Positions 1 through 6,186 of a DNA stretch of 6,186 bases are shown here, piece by piece; within the stretch, counting starts at the first letter, position 1, and every line of letters starts with the position of its first letter. Below the pieces are notes generated by a model, which was given only the letters and a program-made list of their open reading frames with translations, was not told the DNA's origin and searched no databases. The stretch comes from an uncultured Prevotellaceae bacterium (GTDB lineage Bacteria > Bacteroidota > Bacteroidia > Bacteroidales > Muribaculaceae), in assembly GCA_945645715.1 (NCBI GenBank), contig CALZFJ010000127.1, forward strand, positions 1 through 6,186. The letters are read 5' to 3'. Both the position numbers and the translations under genes were made by a program.

Positions 1-705
1 CACAAATGGATAGATATTCAATCCTGTTACGTTCTTGATGGCATATTTATGCTTTATGCGTGCCACAAGCTCCTTGTCGGCATTCACGCGGTCGCGAAGT
101 TCCTCTATCTTCTTGATGAAATCGGGGTGAGTGCGGCGGAAGTTGTCGCAGCTGCGGCGGTCGCCGGTGTCGAGTATGGTGCCATCAGCCATCACTATGC
201 GCACCGACTGTAGAATGCGGTCGCTATTGGCGTGAGTGCCACAGTTCATTCCCGAGGCATTGTTCATCACAATGCCGCCCACCATTGCCGACTTCTTCGA
301 GGCGGGATCGGGCGAGAATATACGGCCGTAGGGCTTCAGTATCTCATTCACACGCTCACCGATGATTCCCGGCTGAAGGGTTATCATCTGTGCATCAGCC
401 GACACCTCATAGCGCTCCCAGTTCTTCCCTGCCACTATCAGTATAGAGTCGGTCACAGCCTGACCCGACAGGCTGGTGCCTGCCGCGCGGAACGTAACCG
501 GTAGCTCTAATTTGTCGGCGAGGCGAAGCAGTCGCGCCACTTCGTCTTCATCTTTCGACCTCACCACTATCTTGGGCAGATGGCGATAGAATCCGGCATC
601 TGTACCCCATGCCAGGCAGTGCAGGTCGTCGGTGTAAATTCTGTCCTTCGGGATAAACTCGCGGGCAGACTTGAGAAACTGTTTATATTGCTCGTCCATA
701 TTCAT
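1..705 (-). CDS. FAD-binding oxidoreductase, D-lactate dehydrogenase/YdiJ-like (N-terminal part, cut by left edge)
   Basis: This is an open frame of 235 codons that leaves the window at base 1, so only the N-terminal part is present. It reads as the FAD-binding (PCMH-type) domain of the GlcD/Dld/YdiJ flavoproteins. Visible motifs are TFRAAGTSLSGQAV (residues 71-84), a PDPAS segment (132-136), GGIVMNNASGMNCGTH (143-158) and KNVTGLN (224-230), which together form the nucleotide-binding core. Family members oxidise 2-hydroxy acids such as D-lactate and pass electrons to quinone or other acceptors. Close Bacteroidota homologues usually continue into a C-terminal Fe-S domain, giving about 900 residues; that part lies outside the window. 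The start is ATG at 703-705, with a second in-frame ATG at 697-699; the choice is not decided by a ribosome-binding site. There is no signal peptide. The gene follows namZ by 70 nt. The family is clear, but D-lactate as substrate is an inference helped by the neighbours. Confidence 0.85.
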   Translation of the reverse strand, partial: MNMDEQYKQFLKSAREFIPKDRIYTDDLHCLAWGTDAGFYRHLPKIVVRSKDEDEVARLLRLADKLELPVTFRAAGTSLSGQAVTDSILIVAGKNWERYEVSADAQMITLQPGIIGERVNEILKPYGRIFSPDPASKKSAMVGGIVMNNASGMNCGTHANSDRILQSVRIVMADGTILDTGDRRSCDNFRRTHPDFIKKIEELRDRVNADKELVARIKHKYAIKNVTGLNIYPFV

Positions 706-775
706 TATCAGTAGTTACCACTTTGCGTAACCAATGTTATATTTCAGTGTGAGTGATGAATAATGCACCGCTCAA

Positions 776-2011
776 CTATTTGTAGAGATAGTATTTTGCC
801 GAACGTGCCTTGAACGCCTCAACATCCTTGTTCCAGTAGTCGATTATATCAGCCACACGATAGTTCTTAGTGAAGCGCAAGCGTATCTGGTCGCTTCCGC
901 ACACCTTGTCGAACATGTTGAAGCGTTTCTCCACGCCCTCAAGTTCAAATGCCTTGTGGTCGGGATACATCTCGGCAAGCACCTGCATGGCATAAAACTG
1001 CAATAGCGAGAGATTGGCATCGAGGGTATCGGTGATATAAATCTGTACACCCTGCAAGTTCTCGCCCTTGCCTGTGCCATAGAATGGCTTGTAGTGTATT
1101 GCGCGGAATATCACGCCGGGCAGCTGCAAGTCGTTAAGCTTTTTTGCAAACTTCTCGGCATCAATCCACTGTGCACCAATTAGCTGGAACGGAAGTGTGT
1201 AGCCCACACCGATTGAGATTCCATAAAGCTCGCCAAGGATTCCGGTGGCAGGATAGTAGTCGCTCACGTCGGGGTTGGGGATGTGGGGCGACGGAAGCAG
1301 CCACGGCATCTCGGTCTGGCGATAGTTCATATAGCGGTGCCAACCTGTCATGGGCACCACGGTGAGCTTCACCTTCTTGCCTCCTTCGAGCATTCCTTCC
1401 TCATTGAGCATCATGGCAAGCTCGCCGGGAGTGAGCCCGTAGAGATAAGGAATCGGGAACTGGCTCACAAACGATGTGAAGCCTTCTTCCACCAAGTTTC
1501 CCTCCACCTTGTAGCCTCCGAGTGGATTCGGACGGTCGAGCACCACAAATTCCTTGCCCTGCTCGGCACAAGCCTCCATTGCCACTCCCATAGTGCTTAT
1601 GAATGTGAAAGAGCGGCAACCGATGTCCTGAATGTCATACACCAGCACATCAATGTCCTTGAGCATCTCCTTCGTTGGCTTGCGCGTCTTGCCATAGAGC
1701 GAATACACTTTCACGCCGGTAGCGGGGTCGGTGGAGTCGCCCACCTTGTCGCCTGCATGGACGTCGCCGCGCACGCCGTGCTCGGGTCCATAGAGAGCCA
1801 CAAGCTGCACATTAGGTGCCTCGTGGAGTATATCCACGGTCGATTTCAGGTTGTTATCTACGCCCGTAGGATTAGTAATCAAACCCACGCGCTTTCCTTC
1901 GAGCACCTTGAAGCCATTGTCGCGCAGAGTCTCAACTCCGGGCTTCACCAGTGCACTTGCCGCCACCGCAGCAGCGGCAAATGCTATCACGAAAAATATC
2001 TTCTTGATCAT
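776..2011 (-). CDS. namZ: Exported exo-beta-N-acetylmuramidase, NamZ family (DUF1343, GH171)
   Basis: This 411-residue protein matches the DUF1343 family along its whole length. Characterised members (NamZ of Bacillus subtilis, homologues in Tannerella) remove MurNAc from the non-reducing end of peptidoglycan glycan fragments. Family blocks seen are GLITNPTGV, LYGPEHGVRG, VYDIQDIGCRSFTF, LDRPNPLGG, SPHIPNPD and GISIGVGYTLPFQLIGA; the acidic residue in GPEHG is a likely active-site residue. The N-terminus is a typical signal peptide: MIKK, an Ala/Val/Phe-rich core, then an ASA site for signal peptidase I. There is no lipobox cysteine, so a soluble periplasmic enzyme is expected. An alternative GTG start lies two codons upstream at 2015-2017, but ATG at 2009-2011 gives the more ordinary signal sequence. 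The gene starts 15 nt after the ampG-like stop, which supports co-transcription and a shared role: making muro-sugars that the permease imports. Confidence 0.93.
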   Translation of the reverse strand: MIKKIFFVIAFAAAAVAASALVKPGVETLRDNGFKVLEGKRVGLITNPTGVDNNLKSTVDILHEAPNVQLVALYGPEHGVRGDVHAGDKVGDSTDPATGVKVYSLYGKTRKPTKEMLKDIDVLVYDIQDIGCRSFTFISTMGVAMEACAEQGKEFVVLDRPNPLGGYKVEGNLVEEGFTSFVSQFPIPYLYGLTPGELAMMLNEEGMLEGGKKVKLTVVPMTGWHRYMNYRQTEMPWLLPSPHIPNPDVSDYYPATGILGELYGISIGVGYTLPFQLIGAQWIDAEKFAKKLNDLQLPGVIFRAIHYKPFYGTGKGENLQGVQIYITDTLDANLSLLQFYAMQVLAEMYPDHKAFELEGVEKRFNMFDKVCGSDQIRLRFTKNYRVADIIDYWNKDVEAFKARSAKYYLYK

Positions 2012-2026
2012 AATCACACGTCAAAA

Positions 2027-3346
2027 TTATTTCAGTCCATAATTCGGGTCAATCTTGCGGTCGGCAAAATATGTGATTATCACAGTTGCCACGCAGCAGG
2101 CTATCACCATCCAGAAGAAGAGTGCATAACCCATCATTTCCTGCAAGTAGCCGGCAAACATACCCGGAATCATCATACTAAACGCCATAAATGCCGTGCA
2201 AATTGCGTAGTGCGACGTCTTAAATTCACCTTCCGAGAAGTAAATCATATAGAGCATATAGGCGGTGAAGCCAAATCCATAGCCAAACTGCTCAATGGCA
2301 ATGGCAATGCTGATGAGCGCGATGTTGGTAGGCAGGCACTCGGCAAGATACACGAATGTAAGGCAAGGCAGCGTCATTCCGGCTGCCATCCACCACAGCG
2401 ACTTCTTCAAGCCCACTTTCGAGGCATAAAGTCCGCCAAGAATTCCGCCTATGGTGAGGAAGAGCACGCCGATTGTGCCGTAGGCAAGTCCTACGTTCTC
2501 GGTCGAGAGTCCAAGTCCGCCCACTTCACGCGATGCCACGAGGAATGGCGTACACATCTTTATAAGGAATGCCTCGGGAAGGCGATAGAGCAGCATAAAG
2601 AGGATTGCAAGTATCAAGCCGGGCTTAGTGAAGTAGGTGACGAAAGTACGGCCGAACTCCTGCATAATCGCCTTAGCGCTCGATTTCTCGCCCTCTGGCT
2701 TCTTCTCCATCTCAGGGCGAGGAATGAAAAATGTGTGATAGAGCGTTACGCCACAGAACAGCACTGCCGTAACGAGAAGCGTGATTTGCCACGACATCGG
2801 TATGTTGCCTGTATTGGTCTCAATAAGTCCGGCGATATACACGAGTACACCCTGTCCGAAAATCGACGATAGTCGGTAGAATGTGCTGCGAATGCCCACA
2901 AATGCTGCCTGGTTCTTCTGCGTGAGAGCTAACATATAGAAACCGTCGGCGGCAATATCGTGTGTTGCCGATGCAAATGCAGTGATAGCAAAGAGCAGCA
3001 ACGTGATGGTGAACATGCTTATAGGAGTCTGTCCCGATGCTATCATTTCGGGCTCGGGGTGTGGCATTGAGAGTGTGAGCAGCACAAACGCTGCCGACAT
3101 GACAATCTGCATCATGATTGTCCACCAGCGCTTGGTCTTGATGATATCTACAAACGGGCTCCAAAACGGCTTGATTGCCCACGGCAGATAGAGCAAGCTT
3201 GTGAACAGTGCCATCTGTCCGTTGGGAACGCCCATCTTGGCAAACATCATCACTGAAATGTTATTCACGATAAAGTAAGGTATTCCCTGTGCAAAATAGA
3301 GTGTGGGGACCCATACCCATGGTGATATGTTCTTTAGTTTGTTCAT
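2027..3346 (-). CDS. ampG: AmpG-like muropeptide permease (major facilitator superfamily)
   Basis: This 439-residue, strongly hydrophobic protein has a 12-helix MFS pattern, with a charged central loop near residues 208-235 separating two halves. It is AmpG-like rather than a general MFS carrier. FWSPFVD (61-67) corresponds to the FLWSPLMD segment of E. coli AmpG, and SATHDIAADGF (126-136) aligns with SASQDIVFDAW, keeping both aspartates (here D130 and D134) that match the functionally important Asp125 and Asp129 of E. coli AmpG. AmpG imports peptidoglycan turnover products, classically GlcNAc-anhydroMurNAc with or without peptides, through the inner membrane. At 439 residues it is shorter than the 491-residue E. 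coli protein. It lies 12 nt after the SpoIID-domain gene and 15 nt before namZ, and a Tannerella AmpG has been linked to MurNAc use. The start ATG at 3344-3346 has an A-rich leader rather than a Shine-Dalgarno site. The exact substrate is inferred. Confidence 0.88.
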   Translation of the reverse strand: MNKLKNISPWVWVPTLYFAQGIPYFIVNNISVMMFAKMGVPNGQMALFTSLLYLPWAIKPFWSPFVDIIKTKRWWTIMMQIVMSAAFVLLTLSMPHPEPEMIASGQTPISMFTITLLLFAITAFASATHDIAADGFYMLALTQKNQAAFVGIRSTFYRLSSIFGQGVLVYIAGLIETNTGNIPMSWQITLLVTAVLFCGVTLYHTFFIPRPEMEKKPEGEKSSAKAIMQEFGRTFVTYFTKPGLILAILFMLLYRLPEAFLIKMCTPFLVASREVGGLGLSTENVGLAYGTIGVLFLTIGGILGGLYASKVGLKKSLWWMAAGMTLPCLTFVYLAECLPTNIALISIAIAIEQFGYGFGFTAYMLYMIYFSEGEFKTSHYAICTAFMAFSMMIPGMFAGYLQEMMGYALFFWMVIACCVATVIITYFADRKIDPNYGLK

Positions 3347-3358
3347 AATAGTTGTTTT

Positions 3359-4678
3359 TTAGTAAAGGGTTGTTATGTTGGCGTTTATAAAATAGTGCAA
3401 TAATATCTCCTTGTAGTTGTGGCCTTTCTCGCCCATCACTGCGGCTCCTATCTGGCACAAGCCTACGCCGTGTCCCCAGCCGGCTCCGCGAAGCACGAAC
3501 TTGCCGGGCACTCCGTCGGTCACATCGTGGCGTTCTACGATGAATGCCGAGCTATAGAGGTGCGACGGCGACAGTGTACGGCGTATTTCAAGTTCCTTGC
3601 CTATGGTGAGAGTCTTTTTCGTTCCCACAATCTTGAGTTTGTAGAGTCGTCCCGATGTTCCGCGCGCCACCGGCTGAAGATCGAGAATCTGCCCGTAATC
3701 CACGCCTGAGCGCTTCAATATGAGTGCCGCAAGCTCCTCTTGGGTGTATTCCACCGTCCAGCGGTAGAAGTCGGTGGTTTCCTGGTCGTAGTTGTTGAGC
3801 ACCTGCGAGAGTATCTGCTTGTCGGTGGTGTTGCAGAATGCCTTGGGCGATGTGAGAATCCACTCCTCGGCAGCCGCCTCCTTGGTGAGGTCGGGGAAGT
3901 TCATCTCGTCCTCGCCGTCGCGACGTGCCTCAAGGTAGTCGTAGTGCTTAGGTTCCCAGCAGTTCTCAAATTCTTCATACACTCCACCGCAGCACTTCGA
4001 GAAGCGGGCATCGCAAAGTTCGCCGCCATAGGTAAGCACTTCTCCCCAAGTAGCCTTGATGGCATCGCGCACACGCTCGGTGCTCTGTCGGGTAATTCCC
4101 TGGTAGCGTTGGCAATGGTCGTCGGCACACACGTCGAAGTTCACATGGTCTTCGCGGTCGTACCACTTAATCATTTCATCTTCGCCACCTTCCTCGCAAG
4201 CCTTGTAGTCCTCATGCTCCTCGGTGATGCGCTTGTTCTTGTCGATTTGCGCCAAGAGCCAGCTGCGCGAAATCACGGCATGTGCCTTGAGCAGCTCGAG
4301 CGATGCAGTAGCACTCATCTCGCTCGAAATCACACTCAGCAGATAATCTTCCACCGGCAGCACATTCACAGCCGTGAGCTTCCCGTTCTCCACTATCAGA
4401 TGCAAGGCACCGCTGAATCGCTGGTCCTCCTTGCGCTCCCAGTGGAAATTCACACCGATGGTAACGCCTTTTAGCTCGAAGAAGCCATTCTCCGACGGCT
4501 CAAATGTAACCACATCGGCAACCGTGCCGTTCCAAGCCACCTGCCCTTCGGCAGTGACCTCGGCATGCTGCTCTCCGGTCACAATAGTGCCATCGGCAAG
4601 GCGATATTCGCCAAAAAGCACGAAATTCACCTCAGGCTCATTCATTATGCCTACTTTCACGCGCGGTACTCCACTCAT
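3359..4678 (-). CDS. SpoIID/LytB-domain protein, probable lytic transglycosylase without an export signal
   Basis: This 439-residue protein carries the SpoIID/LytB fold. In sporulating Firmicutes SpoIID is a lytic transglycosylase that cuts peptide-free glycan strands. The core VLPVEDYLLSVISSEM (106-121) holds the expected catalytic glutamate, E120, and the C-terminal signature GWGHGVGLCQIGA (400-412) is intact. A segment with H178, C184, H188 and C189 resembles the zinc site reported in Clostridioides difficile SpoIID. An acidic insert around 152-175 lies between the catalytic helix and this site. The protein begins MSGVPRVKVGI, directly in the domain, with no signal peptide or membrane anchor; an in-frame TAA at 4682-4684 blocks any longer start. 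It has nine cysteines, which also suits the cytoplasm. The gene starts 8 nt after its upstream neighbour and ends 12 nt before the AmpG-like gene. Fold and family are secure; the cytoplasmic location is inferred and the true substrate is unknown. Confidence 0.88.
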   Translation of the reverse strand: MSGVPRVKVGIMNEPEVNFVLFGEYRLADGTIVTGEQHAEVTAEGQVAWNGTVADVVTFEPSENGFFELKGVTIGVNFHWERKEDQRFSGALHLIVENGKLTAVNVLPVEDYLLSVISSEMSATASLELLKAHAVISRSWLLAQIDKNKRITEEHEDYKACEEGGEDEMIKWYDREDHVNFDVCADDHCQRYQGITRQSTERVRDAIKATWGEVLTYGGELCDARFSKCCGGVYEEFENCWEPKHYDYLEARRDGEDEMNFPDLTKEAAAEEWILTSPKAFCNTTDKQILSQVLNNYDQETTDFYRWTVEYTQEELAALILKRSGVDYGQILDLQPVARGTSGRLYKLKIVGTKKTLTIGKELEIRRTLSPSHLYSSAFIVERHDVTDGVPGKFVLRGAGWGHGVGLCQIGAAVMGEKGHNYKEILLHYFINANITTLY

Positions 4679-4686
4679 ATATTATC

Positions 4687-5646
4687 TCAATTTGTAGTTT
4701 TATATCCTTTTTTGTTTAGTTTGTCGTTAATGCAGGCAACATCGGCATCGGTGATACACACCTCGCTGAATATTGCCGCTATATCTTCGGCGGTAATCCG
4801 CTCAAAATCTTCTTTGCGCGACGCTATCACCACTCCACCCAGATCGACCGATGCCGGAGAAATCAGCATCCGGCTCTCGCCTTCGGCATTGTAGCACGCC
4901 GGGCGATGCTTGCGGCGCGGAATCACCACTGTGATACACTGCTGATTCTCAGCCCGGCACAGCACGTTCATCATCGGCTCTGCCTGCCCTTCGCTCATCG
5001 GCAATGATGCATAAAGTTGCTCAAAGAGCTTGCAGCCGGCATCGACATCAGTGCTTTCTATCACATAGCAGTGCCTGCCTCCAAGGTTCACCTCGTTCAG
5101 CGTGGCTCTTGTGTCATCTCTTGCCACTTCTGCCAACACGGTGTGCCGCAATTCGGCCTCAATGGGCATGAATCCCTGCACTCCTGCCTGAAAATGGCAA
5201 TGGTCGGGTGCCGAAGCGCCACACTCAGGTCCGTTGTAGAACACGGTGTAGCCTTTCATCAACAAAGCCAGCGTCATCATATCGCGAAACCGCGATATGA
5301 TGCGTTGGGCTGTATGTGTGCGTGTAGGAATGGTGAAATGCTTAGGAAAGATAGGATATGGGTTCACGATTATCTCATAGTCGCCCCACTCTATCCACTG
5401 CTGCTCTGCAGGTCGGTTAGGCTTGCAGAGGAAGCACTGTCGGTGCTCGATAGAGGCTCTATCCACCTTGGCAGCCGAGGAGCGCAGTCGCTCAGGATTG
5501 TACTGCACGATTATCGTGGAGCCATTCACCGTGAGCTTCCGCTCTTCCACACGGCTGAGCTTGGCATAGTTGGTGCGAGCGGTTTCCCATTCAGCCAATT
5601 GCTGCCCGAATAGCGCCTCCACTGCTTCTTCACTTAGCTCTGCCAT
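4687..5646 (-). CDS. GalT/HIT-like nucleotidyltransferase or phosphorylase family protein (DUF4922 type)
   Basis: This 319-residue soluble protein has no signal peptide or membrane segment. It resembles the Bacteroidota DUF4922 group, related to galactose-1-phosphate uridylyltransferase, GDP-L-galactose phosphorylase and Ap4A phosphorylase. CFLC (71-74) looks like the first zinc-binding Cys pair of GalT. VNPYPIFPKHFTIPTRTH (94-111) matches the Asn-x-Tyr-Pro and His segment of that fold. GASAPDHCHFQAG (143-155) contains HxHxQ, in which the second His (H151) would be the nucleotidylated nucleophile. PRRKHRP (243-249) followed by LISPASVDLGG (261-271) closes the domain. Such enzymes move nucleoside monophosphates between sugar phosphates or cleave nucleotide sugars; the substrate here is not known. 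Start ATG at 5644-5646 is preceded by a purine-rich leader (GGAAAGGA) that abuts the start codon. It sits 17 nt after the glycosyltransferase gene. The coding sequence contains a striking 12-bp inverted repeat at 5275-5302. Confidence 0.8.
   Translation of the reverse strand: MAELSEEAVEALFGQQLAEWETARTNYAKLSRVEERKLTVNGSTIIVQYNPERLRSSAAKVDRASIEHRQCFLCKPNRPAEQQWIEWGDYEIIVNPYPIFPKHFTIPTRTHTAQRIISRFRDMMTLALLMKGYTVFYNGPECGASAPDHCHFQAGVQGFMPIEAELRHTVLAEVARDDTRATLNEVNLGGRHCYVIESTDVDAGCKLFEQLYASLPMSEGQAEPMMNVLCRAENQQCITVVIPRRKHRPACYNAEGESRMLISPASVDLGGVVIASRKEDFERITAEDIAAIFSEVCITDADVACINDKLNKKGYKTTN
5275..5302. repeat. Perfect 12-bp inverted repeat with 4-nt loop inside the GalT-like gene
   Basis: The plus strand reads CATCATATCGCG, then AAAC, then CGCGATATGATG; the arms are exact reverse complements. 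In the sense mRNA the loop would be GUUU. It lies about 345 nt into the gene and encodes the RIISRFRDMM segment between the two His motifs. No U-run follows on either strand, so it is not an intrinsic terminator. A perfect 12-bp arm with a short loop is uncommon by chance in 6 kb (rough estimate below one percent), but a function is unproven. Confidence 0.9.
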
Positions 5647-5663
5647 TCCTTTCCGCTTTTTCT

Positions 5664-6186
5664 CTATTTCTTCTTGTTCATCGCAATGCGGGCTTTAAGC
5701 TCCCATGTGCGAATGCGGTCCTTGTAAGTGTTGTTGCGGTTCATCTTCTCCACATCGAGGGCGGCATCGCTGTTGTCGTCCCAGCGGCGGCACAGATAAA
5801 CCGAAGTATATACACGGCCTATCTGGTAGGTGCGCGACATGTTCAAGCCGAGTGCATAGTCCTCTCCGTAGTTCACTGCCGGAAGTTTCACGCTGCGTAG
5901 CACCGGTGTGTAGAATGCACGCGGAGCGCCAAGTCCGTTGATGCGGAGTGCATTGTTGCGGCCATTCTCGGGAGTCCACTCCTTGTGATCGACGAGTCCC
6001 GGCGGAATGATGTTCTTGTTGATGTCGGTGAGTGTGTATGAACCCACTACCATTGCGCAATTCTGCTCATAGAATGCTCCTACCATAGTGCTGAGGGTGT
6101 TCTCGTCGGCATAAACGTCGTCGCTGTCGAGCTGTACGCAGAATTTGCCCACCTGTGGGTGATGTGCAGCCACATTCCAGCAGCCA
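5664..6186 (-). CDS. Family 2 (GT-A fold) glycosyltransferase, C-terminal part cut by right edge
   Basis: The frame is open to the right edge, so the N-terminal nucleotide-binding portion is missing and 173 residues are present. The internal GTG at 6171-6173 is not the real start, since the frame reads GCWNVAAHHPQVGKF across it. CVQLDSDDVY carries the DxD-type metal and nucleotide-sugar site of GT-A enzymes. YGEDYALGL (fragment residues 106-114) has the acidic ED pair that usually supplies the catalytic base in inverting GT2 enzymes, and CRRW plus NSDAAL follows as the acceptor-side segment. No membrane helix is visible in this part and the C-terminus is basic (MNKKK), so a cytoplasmic or peripheral enzyme is likely. 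Donor and acceptor sugars cannot be told. Its stop codon lies 17 nt before the GalT-like gene, which suggests co-transcription and perhaps a shared nucleotide-sugar or glycan step. Confidence 0.85.
   Translation of the reverse strand, partial: GCWNVAAHHPQVGKFCVQLDSDDVYADENTLSTMVGAFYEQNCAMVVGSYTLTDINKNIIPPGLVDHKEWTPENGRNNALRINGLGAPRAFYTPVLRSVKLPAVNYGEDYALGLNMSRTYQIGRVYTSVYLCRRWDDNSDAALDVEKMNRNNTYKDRIRTWELKARIAMNKKK

Larger units (their letters stand above)
1..6186 (-). other. Probable single operon: glycosyltransferase, GalT-like, SpoIID, AmpG, NamZ, FAD oxidoreductase
   Basis: Six genes run in one direction with gaps of 17, 8, 12, 15 and 70 nt and no terminator-like hairpin followed by a U-run between them. 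The promoter must lie right of the window unless an internal one exists. The 70-nt gap before the FAD oxidoreductase (706-775) is the only place with room for one. It holds a TAACATTG stretch on the minus strand that partly resembles the Bacteroidota -7 box (TAnnTTTG), but no TTTG-type -33 element sits at the right distance. It also holds a weak 5-bp hairpin (GTTAC at 714-718, GTAAC at 727-731). I therefore do not call a promoter there. Confidence 0.6.

Noticed and set aside
706..775. Possible promoter (TAACATTG) and small hairpin (GTTAC/GTAAC) in the gap before the FAD oxidoreductase gene
   Set aside because: The -7-like box deviates from consensus and lacks a -33 partner at normal spacing; the hairpin stem is only 5 bp with an 8-nt loop and no U-run, so neither can be called.
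2012..2017. GTG start at 2015-2017 giving a two-residue longer NamZ
   Set aside because: The ATG at 2009-2011 gives a normal MIKK signal-peptide beginning and the added codons contribute nothing recognisable; the GTG remains possible.
1283..2872. A 529-codon open frame on the plus strand, antisense to namZ and the AmpG-like gene
   Set aside because: It crosses the junction of two clearly real opposite-strand genes, is rich in His, Arg, Cys and Ala as antisense frames here tend to be, and shows no recognisable domain or motif.
4297..4332. An 8-bp inverted repeat (TCGAGCGA/TCGCTCGA) with a 16-nt loop inside the SpoIID-domain gene
   Set aside because: The long loop and short arms are within chance expectation, and the bases are explained by the conserved coding sequence around E120.
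3740..4474. A 244-codon plus-strand open frame opposite the SpoIID-domain gene
   Set aside because: The minus-strand frame carries intact family motifs across the whole stretch, and the plus frame has no recognisable family and no room for its own expression signals.
5404..5463. Two 7-bp inverted repeats in the GalT-like gene (CTCTGCA/TGCAGAG and GATAGAG/CTCTATC)
   Set aside because: Seven-base arms are expected by chance in a window this size, and no other feature supports a function.
5017..5613. A 198-codon plus-strand open frame opposite the GalT-like gene
   Set aside because: It is fully contained in a motif-rich minus-strand gene and its translation shows only shadow-like composition.

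Overview
The window looks like Bacteroidales chromosome of moderate GC content. The reasons are that the proteins resemble Bacteroidota-type families, the genes are packed with 8-70 nt gaps, the sequence before most starts is AT-rich without a properly spaced Shine-Dalgarno site, and the cluster matches what is known of peptidoglycan salvage in this group. A gut lineage such as Muribaculaceae is plausible, but the sequence alone cannot settle it.

All six genes lie on the minus strand, so transcription runs from high to low coordinates. In that order they are: the C-terminal part of a family 2 glycosyltransferase (cut by the right edge); a GalT/HIT-like protein of the DUF4922 type; a SpoIID/LytB-domain protein with no export signal; an AmpG-like muropeptide permease; an exported exo-beta-N-acetylmuramidase of the NamZ (DUF1343, GH171) type; and the N-terminal part of a YdiJ/D-lactate-dehydrogenase-like FAD oxidoreductase (cut by the left edge). 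The gaps are 17, 8, 12, 15 and 70 nt. There is no gene-free stretch over 300 bases, and I saw no RNA gene, mobile element, CRISPR array or convincing terminator.

The three central genes form a coherent peptidoglycan-salvage module. NamZ releases MurNAc from glycan fragments in the periplasm, AmpG brings muro-sugars or muropeptides through the inner membrane, and the SpoIID-type protein belongs to a family of lytic transglycosylases acting on peptide-free glycan. The downstream flavoprotein fits because cytoplasmic MurNAc-6-phosphate etherase (MurQ, not in this window) releases D-lactate, which such an enzyme could oxidise. The GalT-like protein and the glycosyltransferase suggest a nucleotide-sugar or envelope-glycan step, but their substrates are unknown.

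The main points for a second look are the SpoIID protein, whose missing signal peptide is certified by an in-frame stop two codons before its start; the unassigned GalT-like enzyme in a salvage operon; the D-lactate link; and a perfect 12-bp inverted repeat with a 4-nt loop inside the GalT-like gene.
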